A stretch of 64,000 nt of DNA from NCBI RefSeq assembly GCF_000744945.1, contig NZ_JQMX01000001.1, forward strand, positions 372,001 through 436,000, read 5' to 3'. This DNA is from Carnobacterium maltaromaticum DSM 20342 (GTDB taxonomy: Bacteria; Bacillota; Bacilli; Lactobacillales; Carnobacteriaceae). Below the pieces are notes generated by a model that worked only from the letters and a program-made list of their open reading frames with translations, did not search any database and was not told the DNA's origin. Numbering within the stretch: the stretch's first letter is position 1; each line of letters begins with the position of its first letter. The position numbers and the translations under genes were made by a program. Of the stretch, positions 7,652 to 17,109 are shown in pieces.

Positions 7652-8743
7652 ATGGGAAAATTAGGTGTTTCGATTTATCCAGAACGTTCAACATTTGAAA
7701 AGGACCAAGCTTATTTAGATTTAGCACACAAACATGGGTACACACGAGTTTTTACTAGTTTGTTAGAAATTGACGGCGATGCTGATCAAGTTTTAGGTAG
7801 TTTTAATAAAGTTGTAGCCTATGCAAATAGTTTAGGCATGGAAGTGATGGTTGATATCAACCCAGGTTTATTTACACAATTAAATATTTCTTATGATGAT
7901 TTATCGTTCTTCCATAAAATGGGAGCATATGGCATTCGCTTAGATATTGGATTTACTGGCCAAGAAGAAGCGCGTATGACACGTAATCCTTATGGCATTA
8001 AAATAGAAGTTAATATGAGTTCTGGAACAAAGTATGTAGATAGTATTATGGCATTTTCACCAAATCGTGAAAATTTATTAGGCTCACATAATTTTTACCC
8101 ACATCGTTATTCTGGTTTAGAATATAATCATTTTGTTTATTGTTCAAACCAATATCGTAACCATAACTTAAATACAGCAGCCTTTGTGAATTCGCATGAA
8201 GCGACTTTTGGACCTTGGCCAACACAGGATGGACTTTGTTCATTAGAAGATCATCGCGATTTAGAGATTGCGACTCAAGTCAAACACTTAGTACTAACAG
8301 ATTTAATTGATGATATCATTATTGGAAATGCGTATGCATCAGAAGCTGAAATTATTGCCATGGCAGAAGCTTTTAATGCAGATTATCCATCTGTTAAAGT
8401 AGACTTAGATCAAGAGATTAGTGATGTTGAAAGAAAAGTTGTGTTAGATGAGTTACACAGTTACCGTGGTGACCGTTCGGCTTATATTTTACGTTCAACA
8501 ATGACTAGAATAAAATATAAAAATGAAGAGTTTCCACCTCATAATACAATCGATATTAAACGCGGCGATTTATTAGTCGACAACGTTGATTTTGGTCAGT
8601 ATAAAGGGGAGATGCAAATTGCTTTGAAGGAAATGGAAAATATCGGTCGTGTCAATGTAGTTGGACGAATTAGTGACGACGAATTATTTTTACTAGACTT
8701 CTTAAAACCATGGTCAAACTTTAAATTAATTGAAAATAAATAA
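7652..8743 (+). CDS. mupG: MupG-family (DUF871) 6-phospho-N-acetylmuramidase-like protein
   Basis: A 363-residue DUF871 protein. The N-terminal TIM-barrel part (about 1-245) begins LGVSIYPERSTFEKDQAYLD, and a smaller C-terminal beta-rich domain (about 255-360) contains LHSYRGDRSAYILRSTMTR. In Staphylococcus, MupG hydrolyses MurNAc-6-phosphate-GlcNAc during cell-wall recycling; the whole family was earlier called outer surface protein. No PTS or murQ gene is adjacent, so the exact sugar-phosphate substrate here is inferred from the family. ATG 7652 follows a GGGGGTAGG ribosome site. It is monocistronic with its own terminator. Confidence 0.8.
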   Translation: MGKLGVSIYPERSTFEKDQAYLDLAHKHGYTRVFTSLLEIDGDADQVLGSFNKVVAYANSLGMEVMVDINPGLFTQLNISYDDLSFFHKMGAYGIRLDIGFTGQEEARMTRNPYGIKIEVNMSSGTKYVDSIMAFSPNRENLLGSHNFYPHRYSGLEYNHFVYCSNQYRNHNLNTAAFVNSHEATFGPWPTQDGLCSLEDHRDLEIATQVKHLVLTDLIDDIIIGNAYASEAEIIAMAEAFNADYPSVKVDLDQEISDVERKVVLDELHSYRGDRSAYILRSTMTRIKYKNEEFPPHNTIDIKRGDLLVDNVDFGQYKGEMQIALKEMENIGRVNVVGRISDDELFLLDFLKPWSNFKLIENK

Positions 8744-8754
8744 GGTTACATTAG

Positions 8755-8796
8755 TGGCAGTTGCACCAATTTTCTGGTGCAACTGCTATTTTTAAT
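8755..8796 (+). terminator. Terminator of mupG
   Basis: A perfect 12-bp stem (GCAGTTGCACCA with TGGTGCAACTGC, 8757-8786) and a 6-base loop, followed by TATTTTTAATTT. Confidence 0.85.
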
Positions 8797-8811
8797 TTGT
8801 TTATAAATTGG

Positions 8812-8839
8812 ATACTCGGTTATATATATAACCGAGTAT
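8812..8839. repeat. perfect 28-bp palindrome
   Basis: The arms ATACTCGGTTATAT and ATATAACCGAGTAT form a perfect, loop-less 28-bp inverted repeat. No T-tract follows, so it is not a standard terminator. It lies 138 bp before the sortase-substrate gene and just after the mupG terminator. It may be a dimeric repressor operator or a cruciform; no matching regulator gene is in the window. Confidence 0.7.
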
Positions 8840-8916
8840 AAAAGCTATTATTAAAATTTCTTTAGTTCAAGAAGAAAAAAGAAAGAGAGAGACGTGCGTT
8901 TTTAGACATAAACACG

Positions 8917-8922
8917 TATAAT
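8917..8922 (+). promoter_or_regulatory. candidate -10 of the sortase-substrate gene
   Basis: A consensus TATAAT 56 bp before the gene start. The matching -35 region is poor (GTGCGT-like), so the promoter may need an activator. The 28-bp palindrome lies about 80 bp upstream. Confidence 0.4.
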
Positions 8923-8977
8923 AGAAATATAACAATTTGATACATAGCAAGTTGGTAGAATGGAGGAGTGTTTAACA

Positions 8978-9670
8978 ATGAAAAGTTCAACATTATTAGG
9001 AGTGATTGTATTAGGAACAATTGGACTAGGCTTAGCTGCTACGGCAGTTGCTTCATTTGCTGATTTAGGCGGATCGAGTCCAGAAAGTCAAGTTAATGTG
9101 TCATCATCTTCTAAAAGTAGTAGCGAAGCATCTACAACTAAAAATAATGACAGCCAAAATAAAAATTCAAAAACGGATTCAGAAGAAGTGAGTTCAAGTG
9201 AAGAAAAAGAATCATCTTCGAGTCTAGCTAGTAACTCAAGTGAGGTTGATTCATCTAACAAAGAGTCAACTTCGAGTTTAGATAGTAGTTCTAGCGAAAA
9301 AAATGCACCAACGAAAGAGGAATCATCATCAAGTATAGCTGACGTCTCCAATGGAAATACTGATTTAGAAGATTCGACTTCTTCTGGAAATAATCTTAAT
9401 AATGCAGTTTCAGAACAAAATCCGGGCACACAAGCGGAACAGGAAGCAACTATTGAAACTCCAGCAGTTAATCCGCCAGCAGCGGATGCTAATAATAGTG
9501 AAAACAAAGTAATGGATGAAGTTACTTATGTAACAGATGTGTTTCCACAAACTGGGGAACAAAAAAGTCAGCTACCTTTAATTATGGGGATAATATTAGT
9601 CATTTTAGTGATTTTATTTTTAGTGTTTATGCGTAAAAAGAATAAGGATGAACAAAATAAAAAAAATTAA
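8978..9670 (+). CDS. serine-rich cell-wall-anchored protein with FPQTG sortase motif
   Basis: A 230-residue surface protein. It has an N-terminal signal segment (about residues 5-27, ending ...VASFA), a long low-complexity region (about 30-185) rich in Ser, Glu, Asn and Lys with repeated SSSE/SSSS runs, and a sortase sorting signal: FPQTGE at about 189, a hydrophobic stretch, then RKKNK. Sortase A would anchor it to peptidoglycan. The low-complexity part is probably an extended stalk; no ligand-binding domain is visible. The start is placed at ATG 8978, 9 bases after GGAGGAG. An upstream ATG at 8960 would place the ribosome site inside the gene. Confidence 0.8.
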   Translation: MKSSTLLGVIVLGTIGLGLAATAVASFADLGGSSPESQVNVSSSSKSSSEASTTKNNDSQNKNSKTDSEEVSSSEEKESSSSLASNSSEVDSSNKESTSSLDSSSSEKNAPTKEESSSSIADVSNGNTDLEDSTSSGNNLNNAVSEQNPGTQAEQEATIETPAVNPPAADANNSENKVMDEVTYVTDVFPQTGEQKSQLPLIMGIILVILVILFLVFMRKKNKDEQNKKN

Positions 9671-9725
9671 GCTCCAGTTTAGAAGTTGTTTTTTTCTTAA
9701 TAAATGATGGAATGAGGAATGTTAG

Positions 9726-10484
9726 ATGAAATTAATTGTCAATGCAGATGATTTTGGATTATCTAAAGGAGTTAATTACGGAATTATAGAGGCCCATCGT
9801 TCAGGAATTGTTACATCAACAACGTTAATGGTCAACATGCCTGGATTTTCTTCGGCAGTTGCATTAGCCAAAGAAAACCCAAGTCTAGGAGTAGGAATTC
9901 ATTTGGTGTTGACAGCGGGGCAATCTATTGCTGAAAATGTCTCATCATTAACGGATCAAAAGACGAACAATTTTTATAAAAAAGAAGACTATAGTGAAAA
10001 AGTACTTGTTACAGAAGTGGAAAAGGAATGGGAAGCGCAAATACAACAATTTAAACAGACTGGATTATCTATGACGCATATAGACAGTCATCATCATGTT
10101 CATATGAATCCGAGTTTATTGCCTCTTGTTTTGAAATTAGCTGAAAAGTACCAAGTGCCTTTGAGACAAAGTCACCACGACCTTAATACAGGCGCAAAAA
10201 TTGAAGAATTAACGCCAACAGTTCGACACACAACGAATTTTGACGCTGGATTTTATGCTTCTGAAGCAACAGTTGAAAAACTCAATCAATTATTGCAAAG
10301 CTACCAAGCAGTTGAATCTTTGGAAATTGCCACTCATCCGGCTTTTATTGACAATGATTTATTAGCCCTAAGTTCGTATACAAAGAAAAGGCTAGATGAA
10401 TTAGATATCTTAACTTCTAATGAAGTTAAAAATAAAATTGCTTCTTTAGGGATTGAACGAATCAATTATAGCCAATTGACATAA
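9726..10484 (+). CDS. chbG: ChbG/YdjC-family carbohydrate deacetylase
   Basis: A 252-residue YdjC-like deacetylase. The metal/catalytic motifs are NADDFG at residues 6-11, a histidine in GVGIHLVLT near 60, and a cluster DSHHHVHMNP near 120. The E. coli homologue ChbG removes an acetyl group from chitobiose-6-phosphate-type sugars. Here no chitobiose PTS genes are adjacent, so the natural substrate may be another acetylated amino sugar, perhaps cell-wall-derived, given the neighbouring mupG. ATG 9726 follows GATGGAATGAGGAATG. It ends in a terminator. Confidence 0.82.
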   Translation: MKLIVNADDFGLSKGVNYGIIEAHRSGIVTSTTLMVNMPGFSSAVALAKENPSLGVGIHLVLTAGQSIAENVSSLTDQKTNNFYKKEDYSEKVLVTEVEKEWEAQIQQFKQTGLSMTHIDSHHHVHMNPSLLPLVLKLAEKYQVPLRQSHHDLNTGAKIEELTPTVRHTTNFDAGFYASEATVEKLNQLLQSYQAVESLEIATHPAFIDNDLLALSSYTKKRLDELDILTSNEVKNKIASLGIERINYSQLT

Positions 10485-10490
10485 AAATAA

Positions 10491-10539
10491 GTTGCTACAA
10501 ACTTTTGCTAGAAACTTAAGTTTGTGGTATTTTTTATTT
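10491..10539 (+). terminator. Terminator of the chbG-like gene
   Basis: GCTACAAACTT pairs with AAGTTTGTGGT (two G-U pairs), followed by ATTTTTTATTTT. Confidence 0.65.
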
Positions 10540-10617
10540 TAGCCCAGTAAATTCCTAGAATTCAGAGTGAGAATTTACAATTTCAACTAAAATTACATTA
10601 AATATCGAGTATCTTTA

Positions 10618-10646
10618 TAGACAAACTAGCAATTGACAAGTACAAT
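10618..10646 (+). promoter_or_regulatory. promoter of obg
   Basis: TAGACA (10618-10623), a 17-bp spacer and TACAAT (10641-10646). It would give a leader of nearly 200 nt before obg. Confidence 0.55.
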
Positions 10647-10652
10647 AGAGAA

Positions 10653-10849
10653 TGGATTAAGTGGGGCAGACTGAACATGCCTCAATTAAATGGCGAATGT
10701 GTTTTGGGAATTCGCATCTTAAATTACATCTTGGAACAAGTGTAACACTTAGAATAGTCGCAGTAATCCAAAGAGTAGCTTAATGAATTAAATAAATGAA
10801 TGAAGTTAAATTCTCACAAACTCAGACTTTAATGAGGAGGAAGAAAAAG
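10653..10849 (+). promoter_or_regulatory. long untranslated leader of obg
   Basis: About 195 bp between the predicted start of transcription and the obg start. A small hairpin can form with GCGAAT near 10692 and ATTCGC near 10715, but there is no terminator-like U-tract. An upstream in-frame ATG (10796) lacks a ribosome site. No known riboswitch was recognised. Confidence 0.35.
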
Positions 10850-12163
10850 ATGTCAATGTTTTTAGATCAAGTGACAATTAATGTTAAAGCCGGTTCCGGT
10901 GGGAATGGTATGGTGGCTTTTCGTCGAGAAAAATATGTTCCTGATGGTGGACCTGCAGGTGGAGATGGTGGAGACGGTGGAGATATCGTTTTTGTTGTAG
11001 ACGAAGGTCTGCGTACACTCTTAGATTTCCGTTTTACTCGTCACTTTAAAGCTCAAGAAGGCGAAAAAGGAATGAGCAAAGGCATGCATGGTCGTGGTGC
11101 TGGTGATACAATTATTAAAGTTCCACCAGGTACAACGATTAAAGATACAGATTCTGGAATGGTATTAGGTGATTTAGTTTATCATGACCAAGAATTAGTC
11201 GTTGCTAAAGGTGGTCGTGGTGGACGTGGGAATATCCGTTTTGCTTCTGCTAGAAATCCAGCGCCAGAGATTGCTGAAAATGGTGAACCAGGTCAAGAAC
11301 GTAATTTAGAATTAGAATTAAAAGTCTTAGCTGATGTTGGTTTAGTAGGATTTCCTTCAGTAGGAAAATCAACAATCTTATCTATCGTTTCAAAAGCGCG
11401 TCCCAAAATTGGTGCGTATCACTTCACAACCTTGGTTCCTAATTTAGGCATGGTTCAAGCAGAAGATGGTCGTAGCTTTGTTATGGCTGATTTACCCGGC
11501 TTAATTGAAGGGGCTTCTCAAGGAATAGGCTTAGGAACACAATTTTTACGTCATATTGAACGTACTCGTGTTATTTTACACGTGATTGATATGAGTGGGA
11601 GTGAAGGTCGAGATCCTTTTGATGATTATCTAGCAATTAATAAAGAGTTAGAAACGTATAATCTACGTTTAATGGAACGTCCGCAATTAATTGTAGCCAA
11701 TAAAATGGATATGCCTGAAGCTGAAGAGAATCTGAAAATTTTCAGAGAGAAATTAAATGCAGGGAAAACGGATGAGTTTACTGACGATATTCCGGTCTTT
11801 CCAATATCTGCCATTAGCCATAAAGGAATGAATAATGTGTTGAGTGCAACAGCTGATGTTTTAGATGTTACATCAGAATTCCCACTTTATGAATTAGTTG
11901 ATGAAGATGAAACTGTTTTATACAAACATACACCAGAAGAAAAAGGTTTTGAAATTACTCGTGATCCTGATGCTGCTTGGGTTCTTAGTGGCGACAAGCT
12001 TGAGAAAACCTTTAAAATGACGAACTTTGAACATGATGAAAGTATCATGCGTTTTGCTAGACAATTACGTGCGATGGGTGTCGATGAAGAGATGCGTGCT
12101 CGTGGTGCGAAAGATGGCGATATTGTTCGTATTATGAAATATGAATTTGAATTTGTTGAATAA
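10850..12163 (+). CDS. obg: GTPase Obg (CgtA)
   Basis: A 437-residue Obg GTPase, the usual length. The N-terminal glycine-rich Obg fold occupies residues 1-157 ([15 protein letters not shown] at 31-45). The G domain has G1 GFPSVGKST at 167-175 and DLPGLIEGA as G3, and NKMD as G4 is clear. A C-terminal OCT domain begins near residue 350. Obg binds the 50S subunit and ppGpp and couples ribosome maturation to stress responses. The start is ATG 10850, nine bases after GAGGAGGA; an upstream ATG at 10796 is in frame but would place 18 atypical residues ahead. The gene stands alone, away from rplU-rpmA. Confidence 0.95.
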   Translation: MSMFLDQVTINVKAGSGGNGMVAFRREKYVPDGGPAGGDGGDGGDIVFVVDEGLRTLLDFRFTRHFKAQEGEKGMSKGMHGRGAGDTIIKVPPGTTIKDTDSGMVLGDLVYHDQELVVAKGGRGGRGNIRFASARNPAPEIAENGEPGQERNLELELKVLADVGLVGFPSVGKSTILSIVSKARPKIGAYHFTTLVPNLGMVQAEDGRSFVMADLPGLIEGASQGIGLGTQFLRHIERTRVILHVIDMSGSEGRDPFDDYLAINKELETYNLRLMERPQLIVANKMDMPEAEENLKIFREKLNAGKTDEFTDDIPVFPISAISHKGMNNVLSATADVLDVTSEFPLYELVDEDETVLYKHTPEEKGFEITRDPDAAWVLSGDKLEKTFKMTNFEHDESIMRFARQLRAMGVDEEMRARGAKDGDIVRIMKYEFEFVE

Positions 12164-12188
12164 TAGAAAATCAATTATTCTCTAATTT

Positions 12189-12230
12189 TAAAATAACCTA
12201 AAACGAAAATTCGTTTTAGGTTATTTTTTA
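12189..12230 (+). terminator. Terminator of obg
   Basis: A perfect stem (AAATAACCTAAAACGA with TCGTTTTAGGTTATTT) and a U-rich tail at 12191-12230. Confidence 0.85.
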
Positions 12231-12383
12231 TGAAAACAAGCTTTATTTTTTACTTTTTTTATAAATTTTAAGAATAATTAGAATGAAACAGTCAATCAGT
12301 GTCGCATATTTCAACTAACTTTGTTACACTAAAGAAAAGAAACTTAAAGAAAAAGTAACAGAGTTTAAAGGAGATTGGAACAA

Positions 12384-14258
12384 ATGGAGAAAGCTAAAAG
12401 ACTAAAAAGTAGTCGATATATGTCTGGTTTAGATGGTTTAAGAGCATTAGCAGTAATTGGCGTCATATTTTATCATTTAACACCTCATATATTGCCAGGA
12501 GGTTTTCTAGGGGTTCCCATTTTTTTCGTTTTATCTGGTTATTTAATTAGTGATTTATTGATTCAAGAATTTGAACAAAATGGCAAAATTAGTTTGAAAC
12601 AATTTTGGAAACGACGTTTAAATCGTCTTTATCCTGCTTTAGTGACTATGTTGATTTTAGTCACCGGGTGGATTACAATTTTTGAGCGTAGTTTGTTATT
12701 AAATATTCGAAATATGATTTTAACTAGTTTAGTTTATTTAAATAATTGGTGGCAAATTAGCCAAGGTGCTTCTTACTTTGATCGATTTACAACACCTTCA
12801 CCATTTGTCCACTTATGGTCGTTGGCAATTGAAGGACAATTTTACTTGATTTGGCCTGTGATAGTCGTTTTTGCGATTGTCTTTATTAAACGAAATGATT
12901 GGATTTTCTATACTTTTATTGGTGTTTCAATCTTATCGGCTTTGTTAATGGCTATTTTATATGTTCCAGGAGCAGATCCTAGTCGTGTTTATTATGGAAC
13001 TGACACACGTGCATTTTCTTTATTAATTGGATCAGCATTAGCTTTTATCTGGCCAAGCACGAAACTGAAAAAAAACTTGCCAAATGCAGGTAGAGTAACA
13101 TTAGATGCTGTTGGTGTGTTGTCATTAGGCCTTTTAATCTGGTTAATGGTTCAATTGATGGATAGTGATCCATTTACGTATTATGGTGGCATTTTTATTT
13201 TTAGTCTCATCAGTGGCATTTTAGTGGCAGTAGTAGCTCACCCAGCGACATGGCTAGCTAAATTATTAAGCCTTCAACCGTTAAAATGGATTGGTCAACG
13301 GAGTTATGGCTTGTACTTATGGCAGTATCCAGTGATGATTTTATATGAAGTCAAAGTAGGTGATACAAGTTTACATCCACTGCGCCATTTAATTATCCAA
13401 ATTACGTTGATTATTCTGATTTCAGAGGCTTCATATCGATTCGTTGAGATGCCATTCAAGAAACTAAACATTCGTGAAGTTTTGAATTGGAATGTGATTG
13501 TAGACCATGGGAAATCTTTATGGAGAAATCAAACTATAACAGGAAAGATGCATAAAGTAGGGATTGTGCTATTGAGCTTGATCTTGATTATTTCATTAGT
13601 AGGTTTTACAGTAGCGCCAGTTGGGGATAGCCCTGGCAAAATAAGATTAGCTGCTCAGTTAAAGGCAAATCAAACTAAAATTGATAAGCAAAAACAAGAC
13701 TTGATTGAACAAAAAAATAAAGAAGTAGAAGAATCAGCTGTAAGAGAACCGCTATTTGGTCTAACTCCAGAGCAAATGGAAGAAGCTGGTGAACTGAAAG
13801 TAACCTTAATTGGCGATTCTGTGATGTTAAGTGTCGTCAATCCTGTTGAACAACTATTTCCAAAAGCAGTGATTGATGGTGTGATTGGAAGACAACTTTA
13901 TCAAACAGTTCCAGTAGTAGAAAGCTTGAAGCAAGAGGATAAATTAGGCAATCCAGTCGTGATAGCATTAGGAACAAATGGAGCCTTTACAGATAAACAA
14001 ATGGATGATTTATTGGCAGCTGTTGGCGATTCTAAAAAAGTTTATCTAGTTAATACTCAAGTGCCAAAGAATTGGAAAAACAGTGTGAATCAAGGCATAA
14101 GTAGTGCTGCTAAGCGACATTCTAATGTTGAAGTAATTGACTGGAATAGCTACAGTCAAAATCATAGTGCCTGGTTTTATGAAGATGGAGTTCATCCGAA
14201 TGAAACTGGAGCGGAAGAATATACGAAGTTGATTGCTACAAGCGTTTTGAAGAATTAA
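12384..14258 (+). CDS. OatA-like peptidoglycan O-acetyltransferase (acyltransferase 3 plus SGNH domain)
   Basis: A 624-residue protein. Residues 10-395 form an acyltransferase-3 membrane domain with about ten helices and the entry motif LDGLRALAVIGVIFYHL. A segment rich in Lys and Gln (about 425-455) links it to a C-terminal extracellular SGNH esterase/transferase domain. That domain has GDSVMLSV as the Ser block, ALGTNGAF as the N block and DGVHPN as the Asp-His block. In Gram-positives this architecture O-acetylates MurNAc and gives lysozyme resistance. The start is ATG 12384, ten bases after AAAGGAG; a TTG at 12375 would abut the ribosome site. Confidence 0.85.
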   Translation: MEKAKRLKSSRYMSGLDGLRALAVIGVIFYHLTPHILPGGFLGVPIFFVLSGYLISDLLIQEFEQNGKISLKQFWKRRLNRLYPALVTMLILVTGWITIFERSLLLNIRNMILTSLVYLNNWWQISQGASYFDRFTTPSPFVHLWSLAIEGQFYLIWPVIVVFAIVFIKRNDWIFYTFIGVSILSALLMAILYVPGADPSRVYYGTDTRAFSLLIGSALAFIWPSTKLKKNLPNAGRVTLDAVGVLSLGLLIWLMVQLMDSDPFTYYGGIFIFSLISGILVAVVAHPATWLAKLLSLQPLKWIGQRSYGLYLWQYPVMILYEVKVGDTSLHPLRHLIIQITLIILISEASYRFVEMPFKKLNIREVLNWNVIVDHGKSLWRNQTITGKMHKVGIVLLSLILIISLVGFTVAPVGDSPGKIRLAAQLKANQTKIDKQKQDLIEQKNKEVEESAVREPLFGLTPEQMEEAGELKVTLIGDSVMLSVVNPVEQLFPKAVIDGVIGRQLYQTVPVVESLKQEDKLGNPVVIALGTNGAFTDKQMDDLLAAVGDSKKVYLVNTQVPKNWKNSVNQGISSAAKRHSNVEVIDWNSYSQNHSAWFYEDGVHPNETGAEEYTKLIATSVLKN

Positions 14259-14367
14259 ATAAAGTAAAAATAAATTTAGCCAGAATCAATTATTTCTTAG
14301 TCAAAGTTTCCGTTTTCTGCTAAAATAAAGAAGATGAAAGAATAAGATATAGATAGGACATGAATAT

Positions 14368-15306
14368 ATGGAGTTATTATTTTTAGGTACTGGAGCAGGT
14401 GTCCCTGCGAAACATCGTAATGTAACAAGCATTGCATTAAAATTATTAGAAGAACGTAATAGTATCTGGTTATTTGATTGCGGTGAAGGAACACAGCAGC
14501 AAATTCTTCATACAACGCTTAAACCGAGAAAAATAGAGAAAATTTTTATCACACATTTGCATGGAGATCATATTTTTGGCTTACCTGGTTTGCTGAGTAG
14601 TCGTTCATTTCAAGGTGGAGACGAACCACTCGTTGTCTATGGTCCAAAAGGAATTCGTGAATATGTGTTAACTAGTTTAAAAGTTTCAGGAACTCATTTG
14701 AAATATGCTTTGAGCTTTCATGAAATTACTGAAGAAGGGGTTTTATTTCAAGATCAGAAATTTAAAGTTACCTGTTTAGAGCTCGATCATGGAATTCAGT
14801 CGTTTGGTTACCGAATTGAAGAAAGCGATCACCAAGGTATGCTCCAAGTTGAAGCGTTGAAAGCCGTTGGCGTTCCTTTTGGACCAATGTATGGTAGAAT
14901 CAAAAATGGAGAGACAGTGACCTTAGAAAATGGACAAGTAATTGATGGTCGGGATTTTGTGGGAGAAGATCAAAAAGGTCGAATTGTAACCATATTAGGT
15001 GATACAAGAAAGCATCCTAATAGTGTTTTATTGGCTCAAAATGCCGATGTATTAGTCCATGAAAGTACATTTGATGGAGAAGATCGAAAAATTGCTCGTG
15101 ATTATCACCATTCAACTAGCTTAGATGCTGCAGAAGTGGCTAAAGAGGCCAATGCCAAACGTTTATTGCTTACACACATCAGTGCTAGATATTTAGGGAA
15201 AGAAGCATACGCCCTTGAAAAGGAAGCTCAGAGCATTTTTAAAAAGTCACACATCGTCAAAGATTTTGAAGAAATTGAGATTCAGTTGGTGCGAACCGAT
15301 AAATAA
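14368..15306 (+). CDS. rnz: ribonuclease Z (tRNA 3-prime endonuclease)
   Basis: A 312-residue long-known family length for bacterial RNase Z. The zinc motif is THLHGDH with His63, His65, Asp67 and His68, and further ligands lie in [16 protein letters not shown] and LTHISARY. It cleaves tRNA precursors that lack an encoded CCA end. The gene is followed 30 bp later by an SDR-family gene, the same pair as rnz and yqjQ in Bacillus. An extended -10 TGCTAAAAT lies at about 14318-14326. Confidence 0.93.
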   Translation: MELLFLGTGAGVPAKHRNVTSIALKLLEERNSIWLFDCGEGTQQQILHTTLKPRKIEKIFITHLHGDHIFGLPGLLSSRSFQGGDEPLVVYGPKGIREYVLTSLKVSGTHLKYALSFHEITEEGVLFQDQKFKVTCLELDHGIQSFGYRIEESDHQGMLQVEALKAVGVPFGPMYGRIKNGETVTLENGQVIDGRDFVGEDQKGRIVTILGDTRKHPNSVLLAQNADVLVHESTFDGEDRKIARDYHHSTSLDAAEVAKEANAKRLLLTHISARYLGKEAYALEKEAQSIFKKSHIVKDFEEIEIQLVRTDK

Positions 15307-15335
15307 AGTTAACTAAAATAAGGGAGCTGAAATTT

Positions 15336-16139
15336 ATGTTAGATAATCGTCGAGACTTAACGGATAAAGTAGTAGTGATTACAGGTGGTTCAGGTGGTTT
15401 GGGAGAACAGATAGCGTATGCTTGTGCTCGCCAAAATGCTAGAGTAGTTGTTTGCGCAAGACGAATTGATAAACTGGGTAAGGTGAAGCAAAATTGTGAA
15501 GCAATTTCGGGTAAAGAAGCTTATGCTTTTCAACTTGATATAGCGAATCCAGAAATTATTAAAGAAGTTGTTGAGCGTATCTATGATGAAGTTGGAACTG
15601 TGGATGTTTTAGTTAACAATGCTGGATTTGGTTTCTTTGAAGAAGCTTTGAAATTCGATATGGATCTTGCTGAAAAAATGTTCCGCGTCAATGTATTGGG
15701 AATGATGTATATGACTCAATTAGTGGCCTTACAAATGGCAGAACGCAAAGTAGGGCACATCATTAATGTTGCTTCTCAGGCTGGTAAAATGGCTACTCCT
15801 AAATCATCCGTATACTCAGCAACTAAATTTGCTGTACTAGGATACTCCAATGCATTACGTTTGGAATTAAAACCTTTAGGTATTTATGTAACAACAGTTA
15901 ATCCAGGGCCAATTGCTACAAACTTTTTTGATATTGCAGATAAAGAGGGGGGCTATTTGGATAAAGTAGACCGTCTAGTGCTTGATTCTGAAGTAGTTGC
16001 CAATCGTATTGTTGGTGTTATGGGGATTCCTCGTCGAGAATTAAATTTACCTGTGTTAATTGAAGTCGCCAGCAAATTTTATACATTATTTCCGCATATT
16101 GGAGATTATATCGCCGGAAATGTATTTAATAATAAATAA
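15336..16139 (+). CDS. short-chain dehydrogenase/reductase (YqjQ-like)
   Basis: A 267-residue classical SDR. The cofactor motif is TGGSGGLGE (residues 16-24), NNAG follows near 95, and the catalytic triad is in NVASQAG and YSATK near 150-170. A basic residue after the first strand favours NADPH (inference). The substrate is unknown. The position directly after rnz is conserved in Bacilli and suggests cotranscription. A terminator closes the pair. Confidence 0.85.
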   Translation: MLDNRRDLTDKVVVITGGSGGLGEQIAYACARQNARVVVCARRIDKLGKVKQNCEAISGKEAYAFQLDIANPEIIKEVVERIYDEVGTVDVLVNNAGFGFFEEALKFDMDLAEKMFRVNVLGMMYMTQLVALQMAERKVGHIINVASQAGKMATPKSSVYSATKFAVLGYSNALRLELKPLGIYVTTVNPGPIATNFFDIADKEGGYLDKVDRLVLDSEVVANRIVGVMGIPRRELNLPVLIEVASKFYTLFPHIGDYIAGNVFNNK

Positions 16140-16145
16140 ACACAT

Positions 16146-16176
16146 AAAAAGCTAAGAATTTTTTCTTAGCTTTTTC
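16146..16176 (+). terminator. Terminator of the rnz-SDR pair
   Basis: AAAAAGCTAAGAA pairs with TTCTTAGCTTTTT around a short T loop. Confidence 0.85.
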
Positions 16177-16280
16177 TATTTGAAAATTATTAAATTTAGT
16201 AGAAAATATTAGACAAGAAAATAAAAAAAAGGTATGCTTAAGTGGTAGATGAATTAAATCTGAATTTAAATTTAGATAGA

Positions 16281-16454
16281 AAGCTAGGTTGATGTTGTTG
16301 GACTCTCAAGAAAAAGATAAATTAAGCTAAAGGAAAAAAACACTTTTCGCATAATTTCCTATTTTCTTATCGGAGTTGGCCAGCTCAACAAAAATTTTAA
16401 TCAGGCTAGTTCTTATGAGTCAGTCCTAATCGGCTCAACAAACTTTTATTATAA
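16281..16454 (+). repeat. dispersed intergenic rod-hairpin element, one full and one deleted unit (copy E1)
   Basis: The stretch has two units. The first (about 16281-16400) resembles the full element and includes AAGAAAAAGATAAATT, TTTCCTATTTTCTTAT and CAGCTCAACAAAA. The second (about 16401-16454) keeps only the two ends, AGGCTAGTTCTTATGAGTC and CGGCTCAACAAACTTTT. It fills the 327-bp gap before lapA, in the same orientation, and ends at the ribosome site. Related copies lie at 23831-23953, 31825-31942 and 52571-52829. Confidence 0.65.
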
Positions 16455-16466
16455 GGAGTGTTAGGG

Positions 16467-16859
16467 ATGAAAAATCAATGGCGTTTAGTAGTTGGTATTA
16501 TTTTAGTGTTAATTATCGTTTTATTTGCAATTTTTAATGTAGATGCAGTTCCTGTGAATTTTGGCTTTATTAAAGTTGATTGGCCTTTAATTATGATTAT
16601 TTTAGGTTCTTTGTTTATTGGGGCTATCGCAACAGTTTTAGTTTCTACTAGTTCAAGTATTCAAGTAAAAAAAGAATTAAAAAAAGTGAAAAAAGAATTG
16701 GATGATAAAGATAACCAAACTAAAGAACAACTTTCTAAGGTTCAAGCAGAGTATGAGCAAGAGTTACTTGAAAAAGAAGTAGAAATCGAAGCAAAACAAA
16801 AGAAAATTAACAGTTTAGAAGATGAGCTAGTCAGTAAAATGACAAATCCAATCGTTTAA
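16467..16859 (+). CDS. lapA: LapA-domain (DUF1049) small membrane protein
   Basis: A 130-residue protein with two transmembrane helices (about 7-27 and 40-62) and a charged coiled-coil tail (about 70-125) rich in Lys and Glu. The LapA/DUF1049 signature VDAVPVNFGFIKVDWPL is clear. In enterics LapA takes part in LPS regulation, but in Gram-positives the role is unknown. The start is ATG 16467, eight bases after AAGGAG; a GTG at 16458 lies inside the ribosome site. The symbol is by domain name only. Confidence 0.75.
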   Translation: MKNQWRLVVGIILVLIIVLFAIFNVDAVPVNFGFIKVDWPLIMIILGSLFIGAIATVLVSTSSSIQVKKELKKVKKELDDKDNQTKEQLSKVQAEYEQELLEKEVEIEAKQKKINSLEDELVSKMTNPIV

Positions 16860-16873
16860 AACTAACTATTATT

Positions 16874-16914
16874 AAAAAGCCTAGCCAATAATATTTTGGC
16901 TAGCTTTTTTTTTA
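16874..16914 (+). terminator. Terminator of lapA
   Basis: CTAGCCAA (16881-16888) pairs with TTGGCTAG (16896-16903), flanked by AAAAAGC and a long T run. Confidence 0.85.
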
Positions 16915-17109
16915 TTATTTACATATGGAAAAGTACTAGAAAAGGTGAATTAAGAAATTAAGATAGATGGTTTCGCTTTCATTAAGAAACAGAGGCTACT
17001 TATTATTAAGGGATGATGACAAGGGATAAAATTAGATTGACGAGTGATCTATAACGTGTTATTTTAGTACGAGTTGATAATTATATTTTTAAAGGAGCAC
17101 ATACAGATA

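Noticed and set aside
9088..9507. Long minus-strand frame across the sortase-substrate gene
   Set aside because: A shadow of the Ser/Glu-rich repeats; the sense frame has a signal peptide and sorting signal.
14297..14515. A minus-strand frame overlapping the start of rnz
   Set aside because: It is antisense to a conserved gene and covers the rnz promoter; it has no independent support.
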